DNA of 32,466 bases, from the NCBI GenBank assembly GCA_004376265.1, contig SOKL01000126.1:1-32466 (forward strand). Direction: 5' to 3'. The notes under the pieces are model-generated. The model was not told the origin of the DNA. It searched no databases and saw nothing but the letters and a program-made list of their open reading frames with translations. Positions 16,015-24,515 of the stretch are shown here, piece by piece. A program made the translations under genes and the position numbers. Positions within the stretch are counted from its first letter, which is position 1. Every line of letters starts with the position of its first letter. Source of the DNA: Candidatus Thorarchaeota archaeon (GTDB lineage: Archaea; Asgardarchaeota; Thorarchaeia; Thorarchaeales; Thorarchaeaceae).

Positions 16015-16704
16015 TCACTCTTTCTCATCTATCTTTTCTATCGAGAATCCCATGTCGGTGAGATACAAACGACAGTCAGATGGTTCACCCTCAGGTCTTA
16101 TCCGCTTGATGATTCTAGTTCCCTGTTCTTTTCCCACTCGCATCTTTACACTATAATCCGACCAATAATCTAGGATATTCTTGGCAACCGGTTCAAAGTC
16201 GCCAGTATCTTTCATACGAGCTCTGACTTGATTTAGAACCAACATGGCCACATCGTGTTTTCTTGCGAGACCCTTCAGAATCCCTGCCTGTCTGTTCAAT
16301 TCACGATGATTTGAGTAGTTTGTTGCCTTATCTTCCAATTCTAATCTATAGAATTTGGTCAGAGTGTCGATGACAACTAGCTTTGTATCCTCACGAATAT
16401 AGAGATCCAAGTCATCAATCAGGGCTCCCTGTTCATTGAACCCTCGTGGCACCAGAATCTTCACCTTTGTTTCAAGATCTGTAAACGATTGTCTTGTGAT
16501 CTGCTTCAGACGTTCTACAGGGGACGTAGTTTCTGCGTTGATGTAGATAGTTCTGTAATCTAATCTGAATACAGCATTCACAAACTGCAACGCTAGTGTT
16601 GTCTTACCTCCTGCTGCTTCCCCAAATATATGAGTGAATTGTCCTGTGAAAAGACCGCCATTCATGATACGGTCGATGAGTGATACCCCAGACGGAAGAA
16701 TCAA
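16015..16704 (-). CDS. radB: RadB recombinase paralogue
   Basis: This 229-aa RecA/RAD51-family ATPase lacks the N-terminal helix-hairpin-helix domain of RadA, which defines RadB. Walker A is GEAAGGKTT (28-36), Walker B is KLVVID (108-113) followed by TLTKFYRLE, and ALQFVNAVFR fits the ATPase core. RadB acts as a mediator of RadA in homologous recombination. The start is a TTG at 16704: an in-frame TAG lies just upstream, so no earlier start is possible, and GTGAGAT nearby can serve as a weak Shine-Dalgarno sequence. It is divergent from the RuvC-like gene. Confidence 0.93.
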   Translation of the reverse strand: MILPSGVSLIDRIMNGGLFTGQFTHIFGEAAGGKTTLALQFVNAVFRLDYRTIYINAETTSPVERLKQITRQSFTDLETKVKILVPRGFNEQGALIDDLDLYIREDTKLVVIDTLTKFYRLELEDKATNYSNHRELNRQAGILKGLARKHDVAMLVLNQVRARMKDTGDFEPVAKNILDYWSDYSVKMRVGKEQGTRIIKRIRPEGEPSDCRLYLTDMGFSIEKIDEKE

Positions 16705-16770
16705 ATTCTATCTCACTGCCTATCTGTCGTCGCTTTCTGAGTGATAAGCATACCTAGAAGGACTGATATA

Positions 16771-17541
16771 ATGTTTAGGTGGCAGGTAGCAGTTGCCACA
16801 GAAAATCCCCGGGTGCTCTATCTAATAATCGAGCTTCTGAAGGAACTAGGCCTCGAGTTCGTTGTCTGTACGACAGATGACACTCGCTGTGAGCACGCAA
16901 AAGTGGTCATTACCACTCTAGAAGACTCGCTAAACCGCGAATATGACTCAGTGGTTGTGGTTGACGAAAGGCTTGATCCGGATTTCACATCAGTAGAGAT
17001 AATGTCCCGACTGAATGATGTATATAATCCGACTCTTGCTGTGGTTGGCGTTGATCCAGGAATGCGATTTGGAGTTGCTCTAGTTATAGATGGTGTAGTG
17101 ACGTACAAGAACTCTCAGACATCTCCAAGTGCAGCAGGACGACTAACACTTCGCTTGAATTCCTATATTAAACGTCTTTTTCCATCGTGCCACATAATTG
17201 TGCGGGTTGGAACCGGGTCCAAACTGTATTCAACGTTATACTTGAGAGACGCTCTAGGTCAGTATCCAAACCTTGGGGTTGAGCTTGTGAACGAACACCA
17301 CACAACTCTCTCTGGTGGTGCCACCTCAGACCAATCTTCTGCGATTCTCATAGCAGGAAGAGCTGGTCGACAATATATTGACAAAGACTTCATCTTAGAA
17401 CCAAAGGATGGGTACATTCGCTCACTACAGCAATTTGTCAGACGTTCAACTCATGACAAGAGAGATATCTCTAAAGAAGAAGCTCGGTCTATTTTGCTTG
17501 ACAAGATATCATTGAACAGTTTCTTAGACAATACCAATTAG
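16771..17541 (+). CDS. putative RuvC/RNase H-fold protein
   Basis: This conserved-looking protein has 256 aa from ATG 16771; an in-frame GTG at 16741 would add 10. Residues 1-85 form an alternating strand-helix region of unknown family. The second part starts with VVGVDPGMRFGVALV, the RuvC/YqgF-type first strand with D95. E175 (ELVNEHH) and D187 (SDQSSAILIAGRAG) are placed like the second and third acidic residues of RuvC-like nucleases. This suggests a nuclease or a structural relative, but activity cannot be inferred from three residues. It is divergent from radB and convergent with the XPD-family gene, with which it shares interlocked stop codons. A recombination or repair role is inferred from that context. 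Confidence 0.65.
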   Translation: MFRWQVAVATENPRVLYLIIELLKELGLEFVVCTTDDTRCEHAKVVITTLEDSLNREYDSVVVVDERLDPDFTSVEIMSRLNDVYNPTLAVVGVDPGMRFGVALVIDGVVTYKNSQTSPSAAGRLTLRLNSYIKRLFPSCHIIVRVGTGSKLYSTLYLRDALGQYPNLGVELVNEHHTTLSGGATSDQSSAILIAGRAGRQYIDKDFILEPKDGYIRSLQQFVRRSTHDKRDISKEEARSILLDKISLNSFLDNTN

Positions 17542-19484
17542 ACCATGAAGAAACTCTCCACTCGATGAGCGGTAATCTCAGGGTCGTCCCGAATTACTTG
17601 AGTGACTTCCATCAACCAAGATGGAATGAATCTATTGAGATAAGGGGAACCAAACCGCTGGTCGAGTAATACAATTGCTCCTCTATCATCCAATCTTCTC
17701 ACTGGTCTACCAGCTGCTTGAATGGCACGAGTCACGGCTGGCAGCACATAAGCATAATCTCTCCCTTTTTGGTTGAATCTTGAGTCGTAATAGGCAATCA
17801 ATGACTCTACTCTAGGCGTGGGCTTGGCATAAGGCACACCAACTACAACAACACTTTCCATAGTTGACCCTGGGAAATCCCCTCCTTCAGAGTTACGACC
17901 GCCCTGTACTCCCAGAAGTACTGCACCACCACTATCTCCTTGTTTTTTGAAGTCTTCGATCAACCTATCATTCTCGATACCTTTCATTCCACGTTTCTCA
18001 ATGAAGAGTTTCCGTCGAAGCTGTTTCTCAAGACCTGCATCAATCAGGGATTTACCAATGGAATAGCTTGATGTGAAGATGCCAGTATTGCTTGGTGTTG
18101 CGTGAGCTACGGCAACACAATGCTCTACCATTCGTTCGAACGTAGTCTGATTTCGATTCTGGAACGAAGTATCAAGCCCATCAATAATGAGGCCGATTCT
18201 GTTCCTTCTCGCAAAAGGACTCTGGAATGTTGCTAATACCGCATCTGTATCGAAACCCAACATTTCTGAATAGGCTGTTAAAGGTGAAATTGTACCTGAA
18301 ATAGCCACAGAACTGTGAACCAAGTCTAAGACGTGCCTTGTGACAGAGGTAGGGTCTAAAGCAACAAGATCCAATGATACTCTTCTACTCTCTCCAAGAC
18401 CCCGATTAGATGCCAGCAAGAATGTGTAGTCCTTCCTCTCTGCAAATCGTAACCATCTGAGTAAGAACTCACTCACTCTGAATATAGAGGAACGTGGGAA
18501 CTTGCCTGCTTTTAGAAGCCCTTTTCGTATCTTTGCTCCTAAATCCTTCATGTGACCAAGTACAAATTTTTGGTGCTCGAGTTGACCAATTGTTATTGAA
18601 GACTCAACAATTCTTCGTGGGTCTACAATTCTCTCTTCAATCTGTTTCATGTCCGAAGACATCTCTAGAATCGTCTTAGCTAGTGCGCGACAGAAATTCT
18701 TTGAAATATCGTCATTGTAGGTTGTCGCCTCTCTTAGAGCCTGTCTAATTGCACCGATAGTCAATGAGTCGCTGGCAGAATCCAAAGCTGTGGTAGGTAC
18801 ATTATGAGCCTCATCCTGAACAAGTACCATCTTTGAAGTAGGAGTATCAAGGTCCGGAATAAAGACATCCAGTATCCAAGGATCGAAAACATAGAGGTAG
18901 GAGAGTGCTACAACATCAACAACCTTGGCAAGGCGTTTCGTGAGTTCGTATGGACATAATGACCTACTCTTTGCAATCTTAGTGATTTCAGGAGCTGTTA
19001 GTACCTTCTTTGGCATGTCTGCAAGAAGTTCTTCAGGGTTTCCTGCCCTTCGAAGATTCTCATAATACGTACATCGTCCAGTCGTTTTCAATTGCCCACA
19101 GACCTCTGAAATTGGGGCTACGAAATCTGCACTCTCTAAAACAAAAGAGTTCGAGCACATGTGTCGGCGTCCGCGAAAAGACACTCCACTAACATCTCTT
19201 CTATTCGATATCGACTCAAGCTCTTCCATTACGCGATCAAGTTGCCGGTGGGTTCTTGCGCAATACAGAATCTTACCTTCCTTTTGATTAATCCAAGGCA
19301 AGACAGCACTCAATGTGACACAGGTCTTTCCAAATCCATTCGGTGCTTCTGAGCATATGTGGGTCCCTGCCCTTACTGAAACCTCTATTCTCTCCATCAT
19401 ATCTTCCTGACCCTCTCGGGCTTCGTCATAAGGGAAATAATCTGTAAAGCTAGAGGTTTCTTCAATCATCTGAGCTCTGTACAT
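17538..19484 (-). CDS. xpd: XPD/Rad3-family iron-sulfur helicase
   Basis: This 648-aa superfamily 2 DNA helicase has Walker A EAPNGFGKT (46-54), motif Ia YCARTHRQ and motif II DEAH (224-227). SGTISP lies in the second half, and motif VI is QAAGRPVRR. Four cysteines between Walker A and DEAH (C110, C129, C138, C177) match the 4Fe-4S cluster of XPD, FANCJ and RTEL1. XPD-type enzymes unwind DNA 5' to 3' in repair. The archaeal role in nucleotide excision repair is not settled, and which subfamily this belongs to would need a tree. A second ATG at 19469 is possible. The gene ends interlocked with the RuvC-like gene. Confidence 0.93.
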   Translation of the reverse strand: MYRAQMIEETSSFTDYFPYDEAREGQEDMMERIEVSVRAGTHICSEAPNGFGKTCVTLSAVLPWINQKEGKILYCARTHRQLDRVMEELESISNRRDVSGVSFRGRRHMCSNSFVLESADFVAPISEVCGQLKTTGRCTYYENLRRAGNPEELLADMPKKVLTAPEITKIAKSRSLCPYELTKRLAKVVDVVALSYLYVFDPWILDVFIPDLDTPTSKMVLVQDEAHNVPTTALDSASDSLTIGAIRQALREATTYNDDISKNFCRALAKTILEMSSDMKQIEERIVDPRRIVESSITIGQLEHQKFVLGHMKDLGAKIRKGLLKAGKFPRSSIFRVSEFLLRWLRFAERKDYTFLLASNRGLGESRRVSLDLVALDPTSVTRHVLDLVHSSVAISGTISPLTAYSEMLGFDTDAVLATFQSPFARRNRIGLIIDGLDTSFQNRNQTTFERMVEHCVAVAHATPSNTGIFTSSYSIGKSLIDAGLEKQLRRKLFIEKRGMKGIENDRLIEDFKKQGDSGGAVLLGVQGGRNSEGGDFPGSTMESVVVVGVPYAKPTPRVESLIAYYDSRFNQKGRDYAYVLPAVTRAIQAAGRPVRRLDDRGAIVLLDQRFGSPYLNRFIPSWLMEVTQVIRDDPEITAHRVESFFMV

Positions 19485-19579
19485 CAGCCATTCTTGACCT
19501 TGATAATACTGTTGCTTCTAGATGAATCAAAAATACGTTAGTCATTTATCCCACCTATCATACCATATTTTGAACAATA

Positions 19580-19924
19580 ATGGAGTTTGAAGATATATCC
19601 GAGTTCTCTTCAGAAACTTCTGCAGGGACAATCAAGATTCGCATTATGGATTTGTCGAATGGTCAGCTTGTGTTAATAACTGACTCAGACCGTTTTAGAC
19701 TAGGTTTCTCTGCAGTTGCTATTCCTGCTGGCCAGGGCCGCTCAGAACCCACTTCTACTGGACTATTCACAGAGGGGCTTGAAATCACCCTTGTACGAAC
19801 ACTCGCAGAGAGAGTTGCTTCGTGGACGAACCAGACCTGCATGCTAGTCTTGGGAATGAGTGCATTGACCCGTGAGCGCATGATGGAACTCACATCTTTG
19901 TTAAAGGATCATCTTGTGTCATGA
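19580..19924 (+). CDS. candidate PAC3-like proteasome assembly chaperone
   Basis: This 114-aa protein has a strand-rich N-terminal half (TIKIRIMDL, QLVLITD, RLGFSAVAIPAG), a variable loop, then a long helix (TLVRTLAERVASW), a hydrophobic strand (CMLVLGMSAL) and a final helix (RERMMELTSLLKDHLV). The order and length resemble eukaryotic PAC3/PSMG3, which also has a hydrophobic strand after the middle helix and a C-terminal helix. The resemblance is from memory and weak at sequence level, so this is a hypothesis. Other options are an unrelated archaeal protein of similar fold. The 3' end overlaps the convergent 76-aa gene by 35 bp. Confidence 0.4.
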   Translation: MEFEDISEFSSETSAGTIKIRIMDLSNGQLVLITDSDRFRLGFSAVAIPAGQGRSEPTSTGLFTEGLEITLVRTLAERVASWTNQTCMLVLGMSALTRERMMELTSLLKDHLVS

Positions 19925-20120
19925 TATACTCAATCACATCTATCACCCAACGACCTGTTTCCTCGATTTGCGAAATCCTATCCAGATACTCTTCCCAGTT
20001 TATCCCAGTAGCTTCATTCCATCCTTCATACGCAACTTTAAGATTATTCGAAGCCTCATGATGATATCGGCATAGTTCATCCTCTAATGCGTCTCGACCG
20101 CATATTCCACAAATTGTCAT
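19890..20120 (-). CDS. small zinc-binding protein next to topoisomerase
   Basis: This 76-aa protein has a likely zinc site at the N-terminus: C4-x2-C7, then C17 with H20 or H21. It is followed by a helical region containing W and acidic residues (NEATGINWEEYLDRI). No family is recognised. Its ATG overlaps the stop of the topoisomerase gene by 4 bases (ATGA), so it is translationally coupled to it. It may assist topoisomerase or be a separate small regulator. Confidence 0.7.
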   Translation of the reverse strand: MTICGICGRDALEDELCRYHHEASNNLKVAYEGWNEATGINWEEYLDRISQIEETGRWVIDVIEYIMTQDDPLTKM

Positions 20121-22246
20121 TTGTCCGATACCTCTTGTTTCTTCATAGCTTGCTTCGCTCTACGTTCTTCAAGTGCCTTGAGTTCCTCTTTTCTTCCAGG
20201 ACATTCAGTCCAATTAATACAGGTTTCCCATTTTCGTCGACCTGAAACTACTTGGAACATTTTGTACCCACAACGAGGACACATCTTTTCCAACGGAGAT
20301 ATTACCCCTTTCTGGGGAAGTGAAAAGGTCTGGTCACACTTTTCATCTTTATACTTTGAACAGCCAACAAATCGCTTCCCTGTTTTTGATGATCTAATTA
20401 TTCGTAGTGTACCATCACTGCATTTGGGACAATCACCAAGCTCTTCCATTGACTTCCAATATCTCTGAAGACCCAGAACGAGAGCATTTCCAATCTCTTG
20501 TTCCTGTGCTTTAAAGTCATCAAGAATCTCTATCAAGTCACCCTTTGCTCTTGACAAAACCGTCTTTCGATCCGTCTGTTCTTTCTGAATTTCTTCCATC
20601 TCTTTCTCTAAACGTCTGGTCAGCTTTGGTGAGAGCATATCAGGCATATATCGTTCTAAGGTTTCATAGAGAGCGTATCCCAGAGTCGAGAGTTCAAATC
20701 TATCTCGGAGACTGTAGCCCCGAGATTTAACTGAGTCTACAATTCTTGCCCTTGTTGCCTTAGTCCCCAGATTTTCTTTCTCAAGTAATTTTAAAAGGCT
20801 TGCTGGATTGAACCGTGATGGGGGTTGAGTATACCGTTCATCAAAGCGTACAGGACTTAACACCAACGAATCGCCTTCTGATAATTCAGGAAGTTCTTTC
20901 TCCTCTGTTTTGGCGTAAGGATTATAGAACTTCATCCACCCCTGTTTCAATACTCTTAACCCTCGTAGATACAACAAGTGTTCGCTGCATCTTATGTCTG
21001 CTCGAAGATGTTCCTTCACTGCCGGCTCACCAAAGAGTGCTAGAAATCTTCTGACAATAAGATCATACAGTTTCTTCTCGCTTGGAGTTAGTCGTTTTGT
21101 GGGCTTTATACCTGTGGGATGTATTGCAGGATGGGCAGGGTCATTCTTTTTTCCTTGAACTGGAGCGAGGTTACCAACTTGGAGCACTTCCTCCGCAAGT
21201 GGAGCATAGGTTTTCATCCCCATAATTCCATTGAGGATTTCCTTCAAATTCAATGTGTCAGGGAGTTTTTCACTACTAGTACGAGGATATGATATGACTG
21301 CATCCAGATAGAGTGATTGAGCAACTGCCAGAGTTCGACTCGGTTTGAAGCCAAAGTGTCTATAGGCCTGTGCTTGGAGACTACTAAGATTGAATGGTGG
21401 GTGTGGTCCCTGTTTTGTAGTTCTGCTGTTTATCAAGTCCACAATAGCCGTATCTCCCTCGAGATCATTTACGACTTTCTTGACTTCAGTTTCAACTTCG
21501 AATCGCTTCTTGGAATACTCAAGCTCTATCTCCACACCGTTGTGCATTGTCTTTGTTTGAATCACCCAGAAAGGTTGTGGGACAAACACATTGATTTCCT
21601 GTTCCCTTATTGCTATGTATGACAAGGTTGGACCCTGAACTCTTCCAGTGGACACAATCTTGAACCAACCTACGGTATTCTTTATAGCGAGTGTCAGGGC
21701 TCGTGTGAGATTGATTCCAAAGAGCCAATCAATCTCGTGTCGTACTTGACCAGACTCAATCATTGGAAAGTCTAGACTATTGGACATCGTGTCATGTGCA
21801 TGTTGGATCTCTTTATCTGTGAGAGCAGAAAAAAACATCCGATGTGCCGCAGTTGGATCGGTTTTGCACGCATACTTCAATGTGAGATATCCAATGAGAC
21901 TACCCTCGATATCAAAGTCAGTGGCAACAATAAAAGAATCAATATCCTTCGATAGTCTTCTTATCAGATTGATGATTGGCTTGATTTTAGTAGCCTTCTT
22001 ATCCACCTCATACTTTGGCACCCATTCTGTTTCCACACGTGGATACGTCCATCCCTTCACAGTTTGTTTCAATTCGAAGAGATGCCCAAGAGCGTATACC
22101 ACAATGAGATCGTCTGCTCCTCTCTTACACTCGTAGTATGAAGCACCGCGTTTCTTGACCTCTATCGGAGCCTTATTATCATCTAGAGCATTAGCTATCC
22201 GCTTTGCAGCAGTTGGTTTCTCTGTGATAATCATCACTCTAGACAT
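20117..22246 (-). CDS. topA: type IA DNA topoisomerase
   Basis: This 709-aa enzyme nicks one DNA strand through a tyrosine and relaxes negative supercoils or decatenates. The Toprim domain begins MIITEKPTAAKRIANAL and has ATDFDIEGSLIGY as the acidic block. The catalytic tyrosine is Y320 in VISYPRTSSE. The C-terminal part carries two zinc ribbons (CPKC..GC..C and CPRC..C..CPG). No reverse-gyrase helicase domain is fused. A GAGAGGAGAG Shine-Dalgarno-like stretch lies about 10 bases before the ATG. The small zinc protein gene follows with a 4-base overlap. Confidence 0.96.
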   Translation of the reverse strand: MSRVMIITEKPTAAKRIANALDDNKAPIEVKKRGASYYECKRGADDLIVVYALGHLFELKQTVKGWTYPRVETEWVPKYEVDKKATKIKPIINLIRRLSKDIDSFIVATDFDIEGSLIGYLTLKYACKTDPTAAHRMFFSALTDKEIQHAHDTMSNSLDFPMIESGQVRHEIDWLFGINLTRALTLAIKNTVGWFKIVSTGRVQGPTLSYIAIREQEINVFVPQPFWVIQTKTMHNGVEIELEYSKKRFEVETEVKKVVNDLEGDTAIVDLINSRTTKQGPHPPFNLSSLQAQAYRHFGFKPSRTLAVAQSLYLDAVISYPRTSSEKLPDTLNLKEILNGIMGMKTYAPLAEEVLQVGNLAPVQGKKNDPAHPAIHPTGIKPTKRLTPSEKKLYDLIVRRFLALFGEPAVKEHLRADIRCSEHLLYLRGLRVLKQGWMKFYNPYAKTEEKELPELSEGDSLVLSPVRFDERYTQPPSRFNPASLLKLLEKENLGTKATRARIVDSVKSRGYSLRDRFELSTLGYALYETLERYMPDMLSPKLTRRLEKEMEEIQKEQTDRKTVLSRAKGDLIEILDDFKAQEQEIGNALVLGLQRYWKSMEELGDCPKCSDGTLRIIRSSKTGKRFVGCSKYKDEKCDQTFSLPQKGVISPLEKMCPRCGYKMFQVVSGRRKWETCINWTECPGRKEELKALEERRAKQAMKKQEVSDK

Positions 22247-22353
22247 AATACATTGTCTCTCCTCTCAATCACTTCCAGACAATTCCTAAACACAAATAGC
22301 CGTTGTGGCACATGCGAGTAAATCAGGCTAGTACAACTTTGCATATCGCGATA

Positions 22354-22361
22354 ATCTTAAA
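22354..22361 (+). promoter_or_regulatory. TATA-like box of the OSTC-like gene
   Basis: The stretch tcttaaaa lies 12 bp before the ATG at 22374. That is too close for that ATG to be the start, because transcription would begin near 22382. It fits the GTG at 22398 instead. Confidence 0.4.
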
Positions 22362-22385
22362 AGCAGACGAAAAATGGGACCCGTC

Positions 22386-22390
22386 GAGGT
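22386..22390 (+). promoter_or_regulatory. ribosome binding site that decides the OSTC-like start
   Basis: The sequence gaggt ends 7 bases before the GTG at 22398 and matches the archaeal anti-Shine-Dalgarno. It supports GTG over the upstream in-frame ATG at 22374. Confidence 0.45.
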
Positions 22391-22397
22391 AAGATAT

Positions 22398-22820
22398 GTG
22401 AAACCTTGGTGGCCGAGGATTATTGTAAAACCAAGAGTGCGACTCACTAGGCCCAGTTTTGGAATGCCTACTCGCCCTCCGGATACAGTCATATTTGGAC
22501 TCTTGTTCGTAGTTGTGTTATTTGTCCTCGGTGGTAATATCTATACACTAGTTCGATCACCTCCTGCAATTGCAGGAAGCCAATCAGGTGCACCGATTCT
22601 CATTGCTCCTGGAATTGATCAACAGTTAGGCATGGAAGGAATTGTTGCTTCAGTAATCATAATGGTAGGAGTCAGTGGACTTGGTTTGGTCTATTATGGT
22701 TCCAAGTATGTATTCCAACCAGGTTATGCAACAAGGCTGGTGGTGCTCGGGATGCTTATGACTGGCGTATCCTATCTGATCTTCAACTATCTGTGGTCAA
22801 TGAAGGTTGGTTTGTTTTAA
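22398..22820 (+). CDS. OSTC / OST3-OST6-like oligosaccharyltransferase subunit
   Basis: This three-span membrane protein has 140 aa from the GTG at 22398; the in-frame ATG at 22374 would add 8. A basic N-terminus (KPRVRLTRP) is followed by TM1 at about 30-50, TM2 at about 80-100 and TM3 at about 112-132. The segments GGNIYTLVRSPPAIAGS and LGMEGIVASVI fit the hallmark pattern of eukaryotic OSTC/DC2 and of the membrane part of OST3/OST6 (GG-x-IY-x-x-V-x-x-PP and MEG-x-x-x-S). OSTC tethers the STT3A complex to the Sec61 translocon; OST3/6 also have a thioredoxin domain, absent here. Asgard archaea have been reported to encode such subunits. STT3 and Sec61-beta genes are in the same window. Divergent from topA. 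Confidence 0.8.
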   Translation: MKPWWPRIIVKPRVRLTRPSFGMPTRPPDTVIFGLLFVVVLFVLGGNIYTLVRSPPAIAGSQSGAPILIAPGIDQQLGMEGIVASVIIMVGVSGLGLVYYGSKYVFQPGYATRLVVLGMLMTGVSYLIFNYLWSMKVGLF

Positions 22821-22867
22821 TCCAACCATACCAATTCAACTGGCAATTAATGAATTAATGACACAGT

Positions 22868-23581
22868 CTAAGTCATGTACAAATGTTCAATTTTTGTCCG
22901 TTCCAGTAGATTAGAGATGAGTTCCTCAGCAATTACAAGCTTGATTCTCTTGCTCTTATCAGCAGTGAAATGTGCGTCCTGATTGGGTTTTGACCACTTT
23001 CCAACCAAACTACCAAAATCCATTCCCGCGAGTACAATTCTCGAAGGTGAATATTCACTAACGATGTGACACGCTCTGTCTCCATCAGTGAATCCACCCC
23101 ACAGGAAAGCTCGATGTGTTGGTTCAACCTGTGTACTTCCTAAAATGTTTCCAAGTTCCGGAACAGCTGATCTGACGATCTCCATGTTATCACCATGACC
23201 GTGAACAATGAGGAGTGCGCCTTTACTATTGACTTCCTTAAGGTGTTCCATATCCCCATCCAAATCTGTAGCGACCACATCGCATTTTATATCCTGCTCC
23301 AATACAACTGAAACTGCACCATCCGCAACCACAAAGACGGAATCTGAGAGATCATCATTTGTTTTCAGGTTCTTCAAATGGCGTTCAAGTGACGGGCCTG
23401 CTCCACAAACAATCACAATCTTATCAGTAATAGTATCCCGCAATCGTTCTAGTAGAGGCTTTGGTTTGATATTTTCAAGTAAAGTAGTGAGAAGTTCTGT
23501 TGCCTCTTGGTCTCTCACCACATCCAAATCTAATCTTTGAACTATGTCCAGATAGGTGGGATACCAATCAGTCCATCTCAT
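22868..23581 (-). CDS. mptE: 6-hydroxymethyl-7,8-dihydropterin pyrophosphokinase, MptE-type
   Basis: This 237-aa enzyme transfers pyrophosphate to 6-hydroxymethyldihydropterin, the step before dihydropteroate synthase. It is the archaeal replacement for bacterial FolK. Visible blocks are VIVCGAGPSLERH, VVADGAVSV, CDVVATDLDGD, IVHGHGDN, GGFTDGDRAC and LAGMDFGS, as in the MptE family (COG1634). It overlaps folP by 4 bases (ATGA), so the two pterin genes form an operon with coupled translation. Confidence 0.92.
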   Translation of the reverse strand: MRWTDWYPTYLDIVQRLDLDVVRDQEATELLTTLLENIKPKPLLERLRDTITDKIVIVCGAGPSLERHLKNLKTNDDLSDSVFVVADGAVSVVLEQDIKCDVVATDLDGDMEHLKEVNSKGALLIVHGHGDNMEIVRSAVPELGNILGSTQVEPTHRAFLWGGFTDGDRACHIVSEYSPSRIVLAGMDFGSLVGKWSKPNQDAHFTADKSKRIKLVIAEELISNLLERTKIEHLYMT

Positions 23582-24414
23582 AATGGTTCACTCATATCTT
23601 GTTGCTCATAAGTTTCCTTTCCTATACGTGCAGCAATTCTTGCTTCTTTCACATCATGTGCACGAATTATATTGGCTCCATTCATCACAGCAATAGAGGT
23701 TGCAGCCGTTGAACCAATAAGACGGTCGTCTGGATCACTCTGTCCGAGAAGATGACCGATGAACGCCTTTCTTGACACTCCAACTAGAAGAGGGTGATTT
23801 AGTGTGGTAAATTGGTTCAGGTTCCTCAAGATGGCAAAGTCAACTTCAGGTGGCTTTCCGAAACCAATTCCCGGGTCTAGAATAATCCTCTCTGCACTTA
23901 TTCCATGATCTTTTGCGATAGTCAAACTGATCCTCAAGGAATCAAGCGATTCCTGAACACTTCCACATGGAGTGTTACAATTAGCCATCAATATTACAGG
24001 AACCTCTCGGTCTGCTACCAACTTTCCCATTCTGGGGTCTGCTTGCAAACCTGAAATATCATTCACTAATGAAGCACCAAGATCAAGCGCAACCTCTGCG
24101 ACAGCTGATGATGTAGTATCAATCGAAATCGGTCTTTTCATATTATCAACGGAACCTAGTGCTAAAGAAACCCTGTTGATCTCTTCTTCTCTTGATACAT
24201 CAGATGCGCCATAAACCCTCTTAGGGGCTGTAGACGCAGCACCTATGTCGATCAAATCAGCTCCTTCTGTAACTACCCGTTCCAGCATCATTCGAAATTC
24301 GTTGGAGTTTTTTGCAATGGCTCCTTTGTAGAAAGACTCTGGAGAGAGATTGATTACGCCCATGATGCGAACTGGATGGTTTGGTCCAATTTGAAGACCT
24401 CCTATATTGACCAA
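23578..24414 (-). CDS. folP: dihydropteroate synthase
   Basis: This enzyme joins the pterin pyrophosphate to p-aminobenzoate or an archaeal equivalent. Conserved blocks are RIMGVINLSPESFY, GADLIDIGAAST, ISIDTTSSAVA, LVNDISG, ILDPGIGFGKP and GVSRKAFIG. I place the start at the TTG at 24414 (278 aa) because GGAGG lies 10 bases upstream and the protein then begins as the family does (VNIGGLQIG). The frame stays open to an ATG at 24540. Those 42 extra residues look unlike the family and would overlap the divergent gcvT start. It is in an operon with mptE. Confidence 0.92.
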   Translation of the reverse strand: MVNIGGLQIGPNHPVRIMGVINLSPESFYKGAIAKNSNEFRMMLERVVTEGADLIDIGAASTAPKRVYGASDVSREEEINRVSLALGSVDNMKRPISIDTTSSAVAEVALDLGASLVNDISGLQADPRMGKLVADREVPVILMANCNTPCGSVQESLDSLRISLTIAKDHGISAERIILDPGIGFGKPPEVDFAILRNLNQFTTLNHPLLVGVSRKAFIGHLLGQSDPDDRLIGSTAATSIAVMNGANIIRAHDVKEARIAARIGKETYEQQDMSEPL

Positions 24415-24504
24415 GACACGGGTTCCTCCAAGTGTATATCTGGATAGAAGGAAATAAAATGATACTGATTCCGCTACGGACACCCAAACGGGTGGCTCTT
24501 CACT

Positions 24505-24509
24505 GGTGA
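24505..24509 (+). promoter_or_regulatory. ribosome binding site of gcvT
   Basis: The sequence ggtga ends 6 bases before the ATG at 24516. It fixes the gcvT start and argues against the longest folP frame, which would run across it. Confidence 0.6.
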
Positions 24510-24515
24510 ATTCAT

